Assembly (NCBI RefSeq): GCF_035492295.1
Contig: NZ_DATJJK010000249.1
Coordinates: 1 to 38,310 of the forward strand
Reading direction: 5' to 3'
DNA length: 38,310 bases
Source of the DNA: Acidisoma sp035492295
GTDB lineage: Bacteria > Pseudomonadota > Alphaproteobacteria > Acetobacterales > Acetobacteraceae
Made by a program: the position numbers and the translations under genes. A model generated the notes under the pieces. The model had not been told where the DNA came from. It ran no database searches and was given only the letters and a program-made list of their open reading frames with translations. This document shows positions 1 to 8,107 of this stretch, piece after piece. Position 1 is the first letter of the stretch, and every line of letters begins with the position of its first letter.

Positions 1-44
1 CGGTCGAGCAGAGGACCGACGGGGGCCGTGGTCAGGCTGGTCAT
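1..44 (-). CDS. 5' end of an unidentified leftward gene (partial)
   Basis: An ATG at position 44 read leftward is preceded by a strong Shine-Dalgarno (GCAGGAGA, complement of 51–58) at good spacing. Only about 14 codons are inside the window, beginning M-T-S-L-T-T-A-P-V-G-P. This is too little to name the product. Its head-to-head arrangement with a TetR gene 91 bases away makes it the likely target of that regulator. Function is unknown; only the start is supported. Confidence 0.6.
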   Translation of the reverse strand, partial: MTSLTTAPVGPLLD

Positions 45-92
45 AAAAACTCTCCTGCAAGGGAACGCGGTGTTGCGTTGGTGCAGAAAATA

Positions 93-119
93 CGACTAAT
101 TCATCGCATTCCGTAGTCG
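93..119. promoter_or_regulatory. candidate TetR operator (inverted repeat)
   Basis: In the 91-base divergent gap, CGACTA (93–98) and TAGTCG (114–119) form a perfect 6-bp inverted repeat with a 15-base spacer. TCGCATT also occurs twice as a direct repeat (104–110 and 117–123). A dyad between a TetR gene and its divergent partner is the usual place for an autoregulatory operator. The repeat is directly visible; the role is inferred. Confidence 0.35.
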
Positions 120-135
120 CATTGTCCCGGGACCG

Positions 136-768
136 ATGCCAGACCGTCGAAAAGCCCAGATTTCCGCGCGAAAACAGCCTCTCCAAATACGCTCGGCCGG
201 GCTTGTCGCGACCATCCTGGAAGCGGCCACTCAGGTTCTGGCGCAGGAGGGCGCGGCACGGTTCACCACCGCACGGGTGGCGGAGCGCGCTGGCGTCAGC
301 ATCGGATCGCTGTACCAGTATTTCCCCAACAAGGCGGCGATCCTGTTCCGTCTGCAAAGCGACGAATGGCGGCAGACCAGCGCCATGCTGCGCAGCATTC
401 TCGACACCAGCGCGAGACCGCCGCCCGACCGGCTGCGCAGCCTGGTCCACGCCTTCATCCGCTCGGAATGCGCGGAGGCGACGATGCGCGTGGCCCTGAA
501 TGACGCTGCCCCCCTGTACCGGGACGCGCCGGAAGCGGCCGAGGCACGCGCCGAGGGGGAAGAGACGATCGCGCGCTTCATGCGCGAGGCGCTGCCCGCC
601 ATATCAGACGACCGCCGCTGCCTGGCGGGGGGCCTGATCACCACAACACTCAGCGAGGTCGGCAAGCGATTCTCCGAAACGCCGCGTTCGGAGGCCGAGA
701 TCGCCGCCTATGCCGATGCCATGGCCGAGATGTTCTGCGCTTATCTCGAGGCCATGAAGCGGGGCTGA
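136..768 (+). CDS. TetR/AcrR family transcriptional regulator
   Basis: A 210-residue DNA-binding repressor. Residues about 20–70 hold a typical TetR helix-turn-helix: an R-S-x4-T-I-L-E-A-A opening helix, then T-T-A-R-V-A-E-R-A-G-V-S-I-G-S-L-Y-Q-Y-F-P-N-K. The rest is the variable helical ligand-binding and dimerisation domain, so the inducer cannot be read from sequence. The ATG at 136 is chosen because the N-terminal basic arm starts there and only a TTG lies further upstream. It is divergent from the gene cut off at the left edge and probably represses it and itself through the dyad at 93–119. The aminotransferase downstream is 74 bases away and may be a separate unit. Confidence 0.9.
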   Translation: MPDRRKAQISARKQPLQIRSAGLVATILEAATQVLAQEGAARFTTARVAERAGVSIGSLYQYFPNKAAILFRLQSDEWRQTSAMLRSILDTSARPPPDRLRSLVHAFIRSECAEATMRVALNDAAPLYRDAPEAAEARAEGEETIARFMREALPAISDDRRCLAGGLITTTLSEVGKRFSETPRSEAEIAAYADAMAEMFCAYLEAMKRG

Positions 769-842
769 TCCGGGGTTCGCTCGACCCTGCCCCTCGCAGG
801 AGGAACCTTCCTAAAGCCGCCGCGAGACCATACAAAGTCGGC

Positions 843-2030
843 ATGAGCGTGATCCAGAAGCCCGAAGCCGCGTCCGCACCTGCTGCCAGTCCGGTGCCCT
901 TTCTCGACCTCCGCGCCCAGCAGGCCCGCATCGGGCCCGAGATGCGCCGGCGCGTGGATGCCGTGCTTGCCCACTGCCAGTTCGTGATGGGCCCCGAGGT
1001 CGCCGAGCTTGAGGCCGAACTCGCCCGCCGCGCCGGGGCCGCGCATTGCATCTCGGTCAGTTCCGGCACGGATGCGCTGCTCATCGCCATGATGGCCGAG
1101 AATATCGGCCCGGGGGACGCCGTTTTCCTGCCCGCCTTCACCTATACGGCGACCGCAGAAACCCCGCTTCTCCTTCGCGCAACGCCCGTCTTCGTGGATA
1201 TCGACCCTCGGACCTTCCAGATGGACATGGCCGATCTCGAAGCGCGGATCGCGCGGGTCCGCGCCGAGGGCCGCCTGCGTCCGCGCGCCGTCATCGGCGT
1301 CGATCTCTTCGGCCAGCCGGCGGACTGGGACACGCTGACCGAGATCGCGCGGCGCCACGACCTCGTGACGATCGATGATTGCGCACAGGCGTTCGGCGCC
1401 CGCCTGCACGGGCGGCCGCTCGGCAGCCAGGCCGATGCGACGGCGATCAGCTTCTTCCCCTCCAAACCGCTCGGCGGCTATGGCGACGGCGGTGCGATGT
1501 TCACGGAATCGGCCGAGCGGGCGGCGCTCTATCGCAGCCTGCGCACCCATGGCGAGGGCGTGCAGCGCTACGACGTGCAGCGCATCGGCATCAACGGACG
1601 GTTGGATACACTGCAGGCCGCGGTGTTGCTCGCGAAACTCTCGGTCTTCGACGAGGAGCTGGCGGCGCGGGAGCGCGTGGCGCGGCATTACGATGCGCGG
1701 CTCGGCAATCTGCTGGAGACGCCGGCGCGCGTGCCGGACAGCGATGCCGCCTGGGCAGTCTACGCCGTCCTGATGCCGAATGGCGAAGCCCGCGCCCGGG
1801 TGCAGGACGCCTGCAGCGCGGCCGGGGTCGCCACCGCCATCTATTATCCAAAGCCGCTGCACCATCAGCCGGCCTATGCCGCCGCCCATGACGGCAGCCG
1901 CCTCCCCGTCTCCGAGGACGTCGCGACCCGCATCATGGCACTGCCGATCCATCCCGATCTTTCGGACGCCCAGTGCGATCAGGTCTGCGACGCCGTGACC
2001 GCGGCCTTCGCTCAGGCCGCTCTGCGCTGA
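843..2030 (+). CDS. DegT/DnrJ/EryC1/StrS family PLP-dependent aminotransferase
   Basis: A 395-residue fold-type I aminotransferase of the sugar-nucleotide type. These enzymes transfer an amino group, usually from glutamate, to a keto-sugar nucleotide in the cytoplasm. The family pattern is clear: S-S-G-T-D-A-L (about 73–79, phosphate binding), P-A-F-T-Y-T-A-T (97–104), D-D-C-A-Q-A-F-G-A (178–186, the Asp contacting the PLP ring nitrogen) and S-F-F-P-S-K-P-L-G-G-Y-G-D-G-G, with Lys208 as the Schiff-base lysine. Then follows the usual G-I-N-G-R-L-D-T-L-Q-A-A-V-L segment. Length is normal for the family. The sequence resembles the WlbE/Per group, but no other sugar-nucleotide gene lies nearby, so the substrate is open. 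Shine-Dalgarno is weak. It ends 20 bases before the peptidase gene, so they may be cotranscribed. Confidence 0.92.
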   Translation: MSVIQKPEAASAPAASPVPFLDLRAQQARIGPEMRRRVDAVLAHCQFVMGPEVAELEAELARRAGAAHCISVSSGTDALLIAMMAENIGPGDAVFLPAFTYTATAETPLLLRATPVFVDIDPRTFQMDMADLEARIARVRAEGRLRPRAVIGVDLFGQPADWDTLTEIARRHDLVTIDDCAQAFGARLHGRPLGSQADATAISFFPSKPLGGYGDGGAMFTESAERAALYRSLRTHGEGVQRYDVQRIGINGRLDTLQAAVLLAKLSVFDEELAARERVARHYDARLGNLLETPARVPDSDAAWAVYAVLMPNGEARARVQDACSAAGVATAIYYPKPLHHQPAYAAAHDGSRLPVSEDVATRIMALPIHPDLSDAQCDQVCDAVTAAFAQAALR

Positions 2031-2050
2031 GCCCGGGGCGAGCTCGCTCA

Positions 2051-3028
2051 ATGGCACCCCCGGCCTTCTCTCGCGAAAGCGGATCGCGGCGCGAGCTCTT
2101 TCCCGAGATCACGCCCTATGGCTCGGGCTATCTCACCCGCAGTGCCGGCCATTCCATGTATTGGGAACAGGCTGGCAATCCGCGCGGACAGGCGGCCCTT
2201 TTCCTCCATGGCGGCCCGGGGGCCGGCGCCGGGGCCGTGCATCGCCGTTTCTTCGATCCCCGTCACTGGCGCGTCGTGCTCTTCGACCAGCGTGGCGCGG
2301 GCCGCTCCCGCCCGCTCGGCGGGCTGGAAGAGAACACCACCCAGCATCTGATCGAGGATATCGAGGCGCTGCGCCGCCATCTCGGCATTGAGCGCTGGCT
2401 GCTCTTCGGCGGCTCCTGGGGCTCCACCTTGGCCCTCGCCTATGCCCAGGCGTATCCCGAACGCGTCTCGGCCTGCGTGCTGCGCGGCATCTTCCTCGGC
2501 CGTGACAGCGAGGTGGACTGGTTCCTGCACGGCGTGCGCGCGGTTTTCCCCGATGCCCATGCCCAATTCACGGGCTTCCTGCCGGAAGCCGAGCGCGGGG
2601 ATATTCTAGGCGCCTATCGCCGCCGGCTGAACGACCCGGACCCGCGCGTGCATGGGCCGGCCGCGCGCGCCTGGTCAGTCTATGAAGGCTCCTGCAGCAC
2701 CTTGCTGCCGCATCCCGAGATGGTCTCGACCTTTGCGCGAGACCGCGCGGCCCTCGGCCTCGCCCGTATCGAGGCGCACTACTTCGCCCATCACCTGTTC
2801 CTGCCCCCGGAAGGGCTTTTGGGCGGGATGGACCGCATCCGCGACATTCCGGCCGAGATCGTGCAGGGGCGCTACGACATGGTCTGTCCGCCGCGCAGCG
2901 CCTTCGAACTCGCGGCCCTGTGGCCAGCCTCCCATCTCACCGTCATTCCCGATGCCGGTCATTCGGCGCTCGAACCCGGAACGCGCGCCGCCCTGCTCGC
3001 GGGGCTCGAACGCTTCCTAGAAAGCTGA
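2051..3028 (+). CDS. pip: prolyl iminopeptidase
   Basis: A 325-residue alpha/beta-hydrolase (peptidase family S33, EC 3.4.11.5) that releases N-terminal proline from peptides in the cytoplasm. Diagnostic stretches are H-G-G-P-G (oxyanion region, about 53–57), F-D-Q-R-G-A-G-R-S, and the nucleophile elbow G-G-S-W-G-S with Ser122. Then come G-R-Y-D (Asp276) and D-A-G-H-S (His304), completing the Ser-Asp-His triad. The cap region between has the family pattern (L-R-G-I-F-L-G-R; V-Y-E-G). The frame is open further upstream, but homologues begin near the chosen ATG at 2051, which lies 20 bases after the aminotransferase stop. It converges with the metal ATPase gene with only 6 bases between stops. 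Confidence 0.94.
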   Translation: MAPPAFSRESGSRRELFPEITPYGSGYLTRSAGHSMYWEQAGNPRGQAALFLHGGPGAGAGAVHRRFFDPRHWRVVLFDQRGAGRSRPLGGLEENTTQHLIEDIEALRRHLGIERWLLFGGSWGSTLALAYAQAYPERVSACVLRGIFLGRDSEVDWFLHGVRAVFPDAHAQFTGFLPEAERGDILGAYRRRLNDPDPRVHGPAARAWSVYEGSCSTLLPHPEMVSTFARDRAALGLARIEAHYFAHHLFLPPEGLLGGMDRIRDIPAEIVQGRYDMVCPPRSAFELAALWPASHLTVIPDAGHSALEPGTRAALLAGLERFLES

Positions 3029-3034
3029 CAACCC

Positions 3035-5335
3035 TCAAGCGGCGTCTTCGAGATTGAAATAGACCGCGTCCTCTTCCGCGCAATGCAGGCGGAGAACGGC
3101 GTCGAGCCCGTAAAGCACCCGTCGCAGTTCCGTGACATCGACGCCATCGGGCGACGCGACAGCCGCCGTCGCCGTGCGGCTGACGCGCCCACTCAGGCGA
3201 TGGATCTCGCGGTGCATGCCGCTGAGCGGCGCCATCGCGTCCTCGCCACCCAACATCGCCGCCACCGCCGGGTAAAGATCGGTCTCATCCTGGCGCTCAT
3301 GGGCCAGGACACGCTCGCGCAGCAGCGTGTCGAGGGCTGCCAGCTCTTCCGCCAAGGCCTGAGGCGCTAGCGTGCTGAGACGGTCGGCCAGCAGGCGGAT
3401 GCGATCTGCCACCGGTTGCAGATCGGTATGCTCCGCAGCCAGCCGGTTGACCTCGGCGTGGCTTAAACCGGGGCGGCCACCGCGCGGCGCCGGCCCCTGC
3501 AGCGCCCGCAGCGCATTGAGAATGACCGCGACATCGATCCCTTCCTGCAGGATCGCACCCGCCAGTGGCGGCAGGAAACCCAGTGCCGCGACGATCATCG
3601 CAGCGAGGGAAAGGCCCATCCCCGCGAGGACGCTTTCGAGGGCGATGCGGCGCGCGCGCCGCGCGATCGTCACCCCCTCGGCCAGCCTGTCGAGCCTGTC
3701 GACCATCAGCACGATCCCGGCGGCTTCCGAGGAGGCCGCCGCCCCCCGCGCGCCCATGGCGACGCCGACATCGGCGGCCGCCAGGGCCGGCGCGTCGTTG
3801 ACGCCGTCGCCCACCATGATCACCGGCGCTTCGGTCCCGGGCGCCGTCAGTGCCGCGAGCTTTTCCGCCGGGCTGAGTTCGGCGAGCACGGTATCGACGC
3901 CGAGCAGAAGACCCACGCTCTCCGCCGTATCCCGCCGGTCCCCGGTGAGCATGACGATGCGGCGCAGCCCGACCTTGCGCAGCAGGCGCAGCGCCCGCGG
4001 CGTTTCCGGTCTGATCTCGTCGGCGAGGAGAAGGGCGCCGGCGATCTGCCCCTCCACCGCCACCAGCACGGCCGTGACACCATCCTGCCCGACCCGTGCC
4101 AGAAGCTGCCGGCTCCACACCGTGGGCGGCGCGAAATCGGCAATGAAGCCCGGGCTGCCGAGTGCCGCGAAACGGCCATCTACCTGGCCCTTGATGCCAG
4201 CGCCCGGGGTCTCCTCCACCGCCTCCGGCACCGCGAGGGAGAGGCCACGCCGACGCGCCGCCGTCACCACTGCCTCGGCGATGACATGGGGGGAGAATTG
4301 ATCGAGCGAGGCCGCGAGCCACAGCAGGTCCTGGTCTCCGCTGTCGGGTGCCATCTCGACCCCGACCAGGCGCGGCTGGCCGCCGGTCAGGGTGCCGGTC
4401 TTGTCGAAAAAGAGCGTTCGCGCGCGCGCCAGGGTTTCCAGCACGCCGCCGCCCTTGACGAGGATGCCGCGCCGGGCACAGCGGGACATGCCCGAGACGA
4501 TGGCGACCGGCACGCCGAGGATGAGCGGACAGGGCGTCGCTACTACCAGCACCGCCAGTGCGCGCACGGGATCGGCCGTCACCAGCCAGGCGAGGCCCGC
4601 CATCCCGAGGCTGAGGGAGGTAAACAGCAGAGCATAGCGGTCGGCCAGGCGTGCGGATGGCGCCTTGGTGCTCCGCGCCGCCTCCACCAGGCGCACAATA
4701 CCGGCCAGGCTGCTGCGCGCGGCGGTCGCGCTCGCGATCATGTCGAAGGGGTGGGCGGCATTGACGCTGCCGCTGCGGATGGCGGCCCCGCTCACCCGCG
4801 TCACGGGCAGCGCTTCCCCGGTGAGGATCGCTTCGTCCAGCACCGCCCTGCCCTGCTCCACCGTGCCGTCCACCGGCACGACGTCTCCGGCGCGGACCAG
4901 AAGGCGGTCACCCGCCGCAACCTGATCGAGCGGGATTTGCACCAGGCGGCCGTCCTCATAGCGCTGAGCATGGCGGGGGACGCGGCTGAGCAGTGCCGTC
5001 ATCTCGCGCTGGGCCCGCGCCTCCGCCCATCGTTCAAGAACACGGCCGCTCGCGACCATCAGGGCGATGACGATCGCCGTCAGCGCTTCACCGAGCGCCA
5101 GCGCGCCAGACATTGAGAGCAAGGCAATGATGTCGAGACCGACATTGCCGCCGAACAGGCCCGCTGCGATGCCGATCACCAGGCTCAGAAGCACGGGCAG
5201 CGTGCCTACCAGCCAGATATGGCCGGCGAGTGCAGGCTGGCCGAGGCTCCAGGCGGCAATCCCGGCCAGGATCGCGATGCCTGCGAAACCGAACAGGGCG
5301 ATGCCCGCCAGCCGCTCAGAATAGTGGAGCCGCAT
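3035..5335 (-). CDS. P1B-type heavy-metal ATPase with C-terminal hemerythrin-like domain (P1B-5, Nia-like)
   Basis: A 766-residue inner-membrane metal-exporting ATPase. Visible elements in order: membrane helices at about 12–30, 41–62, 67–98 and 235–285; actuator L-T-G-E-A (171–175); membrane metal motif T-P-C-P (267–270); phosphorylation site D311-K-T-G-T; hinge G-D-G-V-N-D-A-P (509–516); last helices near 570–605. There is no N-terminal metal-binding domain. Residues about 630–766 form a hemerythrin-like domain with likely diiron ligands His636, His679, Glu683, His708, His712, His751 and Glu755. TPC plus a hemerythrin tail is the hallmark of the P1B-5 class (Sinorhizobium Nia), linked to Ni/Fe export; the metal here is inferred. 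The usual Ser-Glu-His-Pro of P1B enzymes reads Ser-Pro-His-Val (348–351). Start 5335 is set by AAGGAGG just upstream. An FNR-like box lies about 78 bases upstream of the start. Confidence 0.9.
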   Translation of the reverse strand: MRLHYSERLAGIALFGFAGIAILAGIAAWSLGQPALAGHIWLVGTLPVLLSLVIGIAAGLFGGNVGLDIIALLSMSGALALGEALTAIVIALMVASGRVLERWAEARAQREMTALLSRVPRHAQRYEDGRLVQIPLDQVAAGDRLLVRAGDVVPVDGTVEQGRAVLDEAILTGEALPVTRVSGAAIRSGSVNAAHPFDMIASATAARSSLAGIVRLVEAARSTKAPSARLADRYALLFTSLSLGMAGLAWLVTADPVRALAVLVVATPCPLILGVPVAIVSGMSRCARRGILVKGGGVLETLARARTLFFDKTGTLTGGQPRLVGVEMAPDSGDQDLLWLAASLDQFSPHVIAEAVVTAARRRGLSLAVPEAVEETPGAGIKGQVDGRFAALGSPGFIADFAPPTVWSRQLLARVGQDGVTAVLVAVEGQIAGALLLADEIRPETPRALRLLRKVGLRRIVMLTGDRRDTAESVGLLLGVDTVLAELSPAEKLAALTAPGTEAPVIMVGDGVNDAPALAAADVGVAMGARGAAASSEAAGIVLMVDRLDRLAEGVTIARRARRIALESVLAGMGLSLAAMIVAALGFLPPLAGAILQEGIDVAVILNALRALQGPAPRGGRPGLSHAEVNRLAAEHTDLQPVADRIRLLADRLSTLAPQALAEELAALDTLLRERVLAHERQDETDLYPAVAAMLGGEDAMAPLSGMHREIHRLSGRVSRTATAAVASPDGVDVTELRRVLYGLDAVLRLHCAEEDAVYFNLEDAA

Positions 5336-5406
5336 ACCGGCCTCCTTGCCCAGCGTCCACGGAAACCCCGAGCCTCGCAGTCTCGCAGCACGCCCGGGCG
5401 CGGGCA

Positions 5407-5420
5407 CTGACATGGATCAA
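5407..5420 (-). promoter_or_regulatory. FNR/FixK-type anaerobox upstream of the metal ATPase
   Basis: Read leftward the site is TTGAT-CCAT-GTCAG. It matches the TTGAY-N4-RTCAA consensus of FNR/FnrL/FixK regulators at nine of ten defined positions. Its centre is about 78 bases upstream of the ATPase ATG (5335), which leaves room for a class II activated promoter starting near 5372. The divergent class II aldolase gene starts about 108 bases to the right and could also be affected. The match is directly visible; regulation by oxygen or iron-sulfur status is inferred from the family. Confidence 0.5.
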
Positions 5421-5521
5421 TCGGGAAAACACACCGCTTTATCGGGGGATTCCGGCGCAGAGGATCTGGAGGCTGCGTGCGATGGTGATAGAGTGGCTGG
5501 GACGTCGACAGGAGCTCACCC

Positions 5522-6298
5522 ATGGACAGCCCGATCTTCGAACTTCCCGCAGCCCCCGCGCCCGGCCATGAGGAGACCGAGGAGCAGGTCCGTCAGGATC
5601 TGGCCTGCGCCTACCGGCTCATCGCCCATCTCGGCATGACCGACACGGTCTATACCCATCTCTCGGTGCGCGTTCCGGGACCCGGCAACTTTTTCCTCGT
5701 CAACCCCTACGGCCTGATGTTCGACGAGATCACGGCGAGTTCGCTGGTCAAGGTCGATGCCGACGGCGCGCCCGCGCAGAAGACCGGATGGCCGGTCAAC
5801 CCGGCCGGTTTCGTCATCCACTCGGCGATCCATATGAGCGAGCCGAACGCGCATTGCGTGATGCATACGCATACGCTCGCCGGCATGACGGTGGCAGCGC
5901 AACAAGGCGGTCTGCTGCCGCTCAACCAGATCAGCATGGAGTTCATCGGCGAGGTTGCCATGCACGAATACGAGGGCGTGGCGGATGACGACAATCTGAG
6001 CGAGCGCGCGCGGCTCGTGCGGGATCTGGGCAGCAAGCCCTGCATGATCCTGCGCAATCACGGCCTGCTGACCGTGGGCCGCACCGTCGCCGAAGCCTTC
6101 TACTTCATGTATTATCTGGAGCAGGCCTGCCGCATTCAGGTCGCCGCACAGTCGACCGGCGCCCCGCTCGCCATCCCCTCCGAACAAACCCAGCAACGCA
6201 CCAAGGCCCAGTTCACGCGCGACGAGAACCATGGCTGGCTGGTCTGGCAGGCTTTCCGCCGCAAGATGGACCGCGAGCAGCCCGACTATCGCAACTGA
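5522..6298 (+). CDS. class II aldolase/adducin family protein
   Basis: A 258-residue cytoplasmic protein with the class II aldolase/adducin fold. Zinc ligands are visible as H-T-H-T (His115, His117) and the later R-N-H-G (His180). The substrate-binding loop L-V-N-P-Y-G-L-M-F-D-E-I-T-A-S-S-L-V-K-V-D (about 59–79) and the I-H-S-A-I-H region before the zinc motif are typical. This subfamily (near adducin-head proteins) is mostly uncharacterised; some relatives act on sugar phosphates or hydroxy-keto acids, so no reaction is assigned. AGGAG (5510–5514) at 7-base spacing sets the ATG at 5522. The next gene converges on it from the right; the 168-base gap between them holds only a doubtful tryptophan-rich short frame. 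Confidence 0.88.
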   Translation: MDSPIFELPAAPAPGHEETEEQVRQDLACAYRLIAHLGMTDTVYTHLSVRVPGPGNFFLVNPYGLMFDEITASSLVKVDADGAPAQKTGWPVNPAGFVIHSAIHMSEPNAHCVMHTHTLAGMTVAAQQGGLLPLNQISMEFIGEVAMHEYEGVADDDNLSERARLVRDLGSKPCMILRNHGLLTVGRTVAEAFYFMYYLEQACRIQVAAQSTGAPLAIPSEQTQQRTKAQFTRDENHGWLVWQAFRRKMDREQPDYRN

Positions 6299-6466
6299 AT
6301 TCCTTGGCCGGTCTGGCGTGACGGAATTTAGCGCGCCGCCCCGCGCCCCAGAGGCTTCACCGCCCACGCCGCATGCGGCTATGACCCTCGCCTATGGCCG
6401 CATCCCTACACGACCATTCGGCGCTCTGGTTCTGGTGGCGCCTGCTCGTCTGGCTTTGGCGGCTGA

Positions 6467-8101
6467 TCACCCGGCAACTGGGCTGAGGACGGCCGCGGCC
6501 ATGCTGAGCGCCAGGGCCTCGGCGACGCGAATGCCGTCCACTCCAGCCGAGAGGATGCCGCCTGCGAAGCCCGCGCCTTCGCCCGCCGGGTAAAGGCCGC
6601 GGGTGTTGAGGCTCTGCAAATCCTCGCCGCGGCCGATGCGGATCGGCGAGGAGGTGCGCGTTTCCACCCCCGTCAGCACCGCATCCTCCATCGCGAAGCC
6701 GCGGATCTGCCGGTCGAAGGCCGGGATCGCTTCACGGATCGCTGTAATCGCGTAATCCGGCAGGCAGGTGGAAAGATCGGTGGGCTTCACGCCTGGCTTG
6801 TAGGAAGGGATGACCGCGCCGAGCGCGGTGGACGGGCGGCCGGCCAGGAAATCCCCCACCCGCTGCGCCGGGGCGCGGTAGTCTCCGCCGCCCGCGAGAA
6901 AGGCCTGCCGCTCCCAATGGCGCTGCAAGGCGATACCGGCGAGCGGTCCGCCCGGATAGTCCGCCGGCGTGATGCCGACGACGATGCCGGCATTGGCGTT
7001 CCGCTCGGCCCGCGAATACTGGCTCATGCCATTGGTCACCACGAGGCCGGGTTCCGAGGTCGCCGCCACCACCTGCCCGCCCGGGCACATGCAGAAACTA
7101 TAGACCGAGCGGCCGTTGCTCGCGTGATGGACGATCTTGTAGTCGGCAGCACCCAGCAGCGGATGGCCGGCATGGGTGCCGAAGCGGCAGCGGTCGATCA
7201 GCGCCTGCGGATGCTCGATCCGGAAGCCGATGGAAAAGGGTTTCGGCGTCATCGCCACACCCGCGGCTTCCAGCATGGCAAAGGTATCGCGCGCACTATG
7301 GCCCAAGGCCAGCACCACGTGCCGCGCCGCGAGCCGCTCGCCGCTCTCCAACCGGACGCCGGTGACCTGGCGGCCCGCTGCGCCCTGGGCAATCTCGATC
7401 TCCTCGACGCGGGTGCCGAAACGGTATTCGCCACCCAGCGCCTCGATTTGCGCGCGCAGGCTCTCCACCACCGTGACCAGCCGGAAAGTGCCGATATGCG
7501 GCTTGCTGACGTAGAGAATTTCCTCCGGCGCGCCGGCCGCCACGAATTCGGACAGCACCCGGCGTCCGAGATGGAGCGGATCCTTGATCCCGCTCCAGAG
7601 CTTGCCGTCGGAGAAGGTACCCGCCCCGCCCTCGCCGAACTGGACGTTGGATTCCGGCGTCAGGATGCCGCGCCGCCACAGCGCCCAAGTATCCTTGGTC
7701 CGTTCCCGCACCACGCGGCCACGTTCGAGGACGATCGGCCGAAAGCCCATCTGGGCGAGGGTCAGCGCCGCCATCAGACCGCAGGGTCCGGCACCGATAA
7801 CGATCGGCCGCGCACCGAGCCCGGCGGGGGCCCGGGTCACGAGGCGATAGCCCATCTCGGGCGCCGGCCCGACATGACGATCGCCTTTCGCGCGGCCGAG
7901 CACGGCGGCCTCGTCCGCGACCACGACATCGACCGTATAGACCAGCTCGATCGCCGAGCGGCGGCGCGCGTCATAGCCCCGGCGCACCACGACATGCGCC
8001 TCGACCGCTTCCGGCCCAAGGCCAAGCCGAGCAGCGACCGCCGGCAGCAACGCCTCGGGCGGGTGGTCGAGCGGGAGCTTGACTTCGGTTACTCTCAGCA
8101 T
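6467..8101 (-). CDS. COG2509 FAD-dependent dehydrogenase
   Basis: A 544-residue flavoprotein of the COG2509 (uncharacterised FAD-dependent dehydrogenase) group. The first roughly 95 residues are the small alpha/beta domain peculiar to this group. The FAD dinucleotide-binding motif G-A-G-P-C-G follows (103–108), then the acidic end L-E-R-G (125–128). Further family signatures are F-G-E-G-G-A-G-T-F-S-D-G-K-L, L-A-L-G-H-S-A-R-D-T-F and, at the end, Y-P-A-G-E-G-A-G-F-A-G-G-I-L-S-A-G-V-D-G. The substrate is unknown for the family. It starts 6 bases after the DUF4239 gene stop and is probably cotranscribed with it. The C-terminus converges with the aldolase-family gene. Confidence 0.9.
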   Translation of the reverse strand: MLRVTEVKLPLDHPPEALLPAVAARLGLGPEAVEAHVVVRRGYDARRRSAIELVYTVDVVVADEAAVLGRAKGDRHVGPAPEMGYRLVTRAPAGLGARPIVIGAGPCGLMAALTLAQMGFRPIVLERGRVVRERTKDTWALWRRGILTPESNVQFGEGGAGTFSDGKLWSGIKDPLHLGRRVLSEFVAAGAPEEILYVSKPHIGTFRLVTVVESLRAQIEALGGEYRFGTRVEEIEIAQGAAGRQVTGVRLESGERLAARHVVLALGHSARDTFAMLEAAGVAMTPKPFSIGFRIEHPQALIDRCRFGTHAGHPLLGAADYKIVHHASNGRSVYSFCMCPGGQVVAATSEPGLVVTNGMSQYSRAERNANAGIVVGITPADYPGGPLAGIALQRHWERQAFLAGGGDYRAPAQRVGDFLAGRPSTALGAVIPSYKPGVKPTDLSTCLPDYAITAIREAIPAFDRQIRGFAMEDAVLTGVETRTSSPIRIGRGEDLQSLNTRGLYPAGEGAGFAGGILSAGVDGIRVAEALALSMAAAVLSPVAG

Positions 8102-8107
8102 GGTCGT

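Noticed and set aside
793..826. Nested inverted repeats (CTCGC…GCGAG around AGGA…TCCT) between the TetR and aminotransferase genes.
   Set aside because: Short arms, a tiny inner loop and no T-run; in a GC-rich genome this is close to chance, so no terminator or leader element is called.
741..2057. A 438-codon leftward frame opposite the DegT aminotransferase.
   Set aside because: The + strand carries the full PLP-aminotransferase motif set; the leftward frame is low-complexity and unrecognisable.
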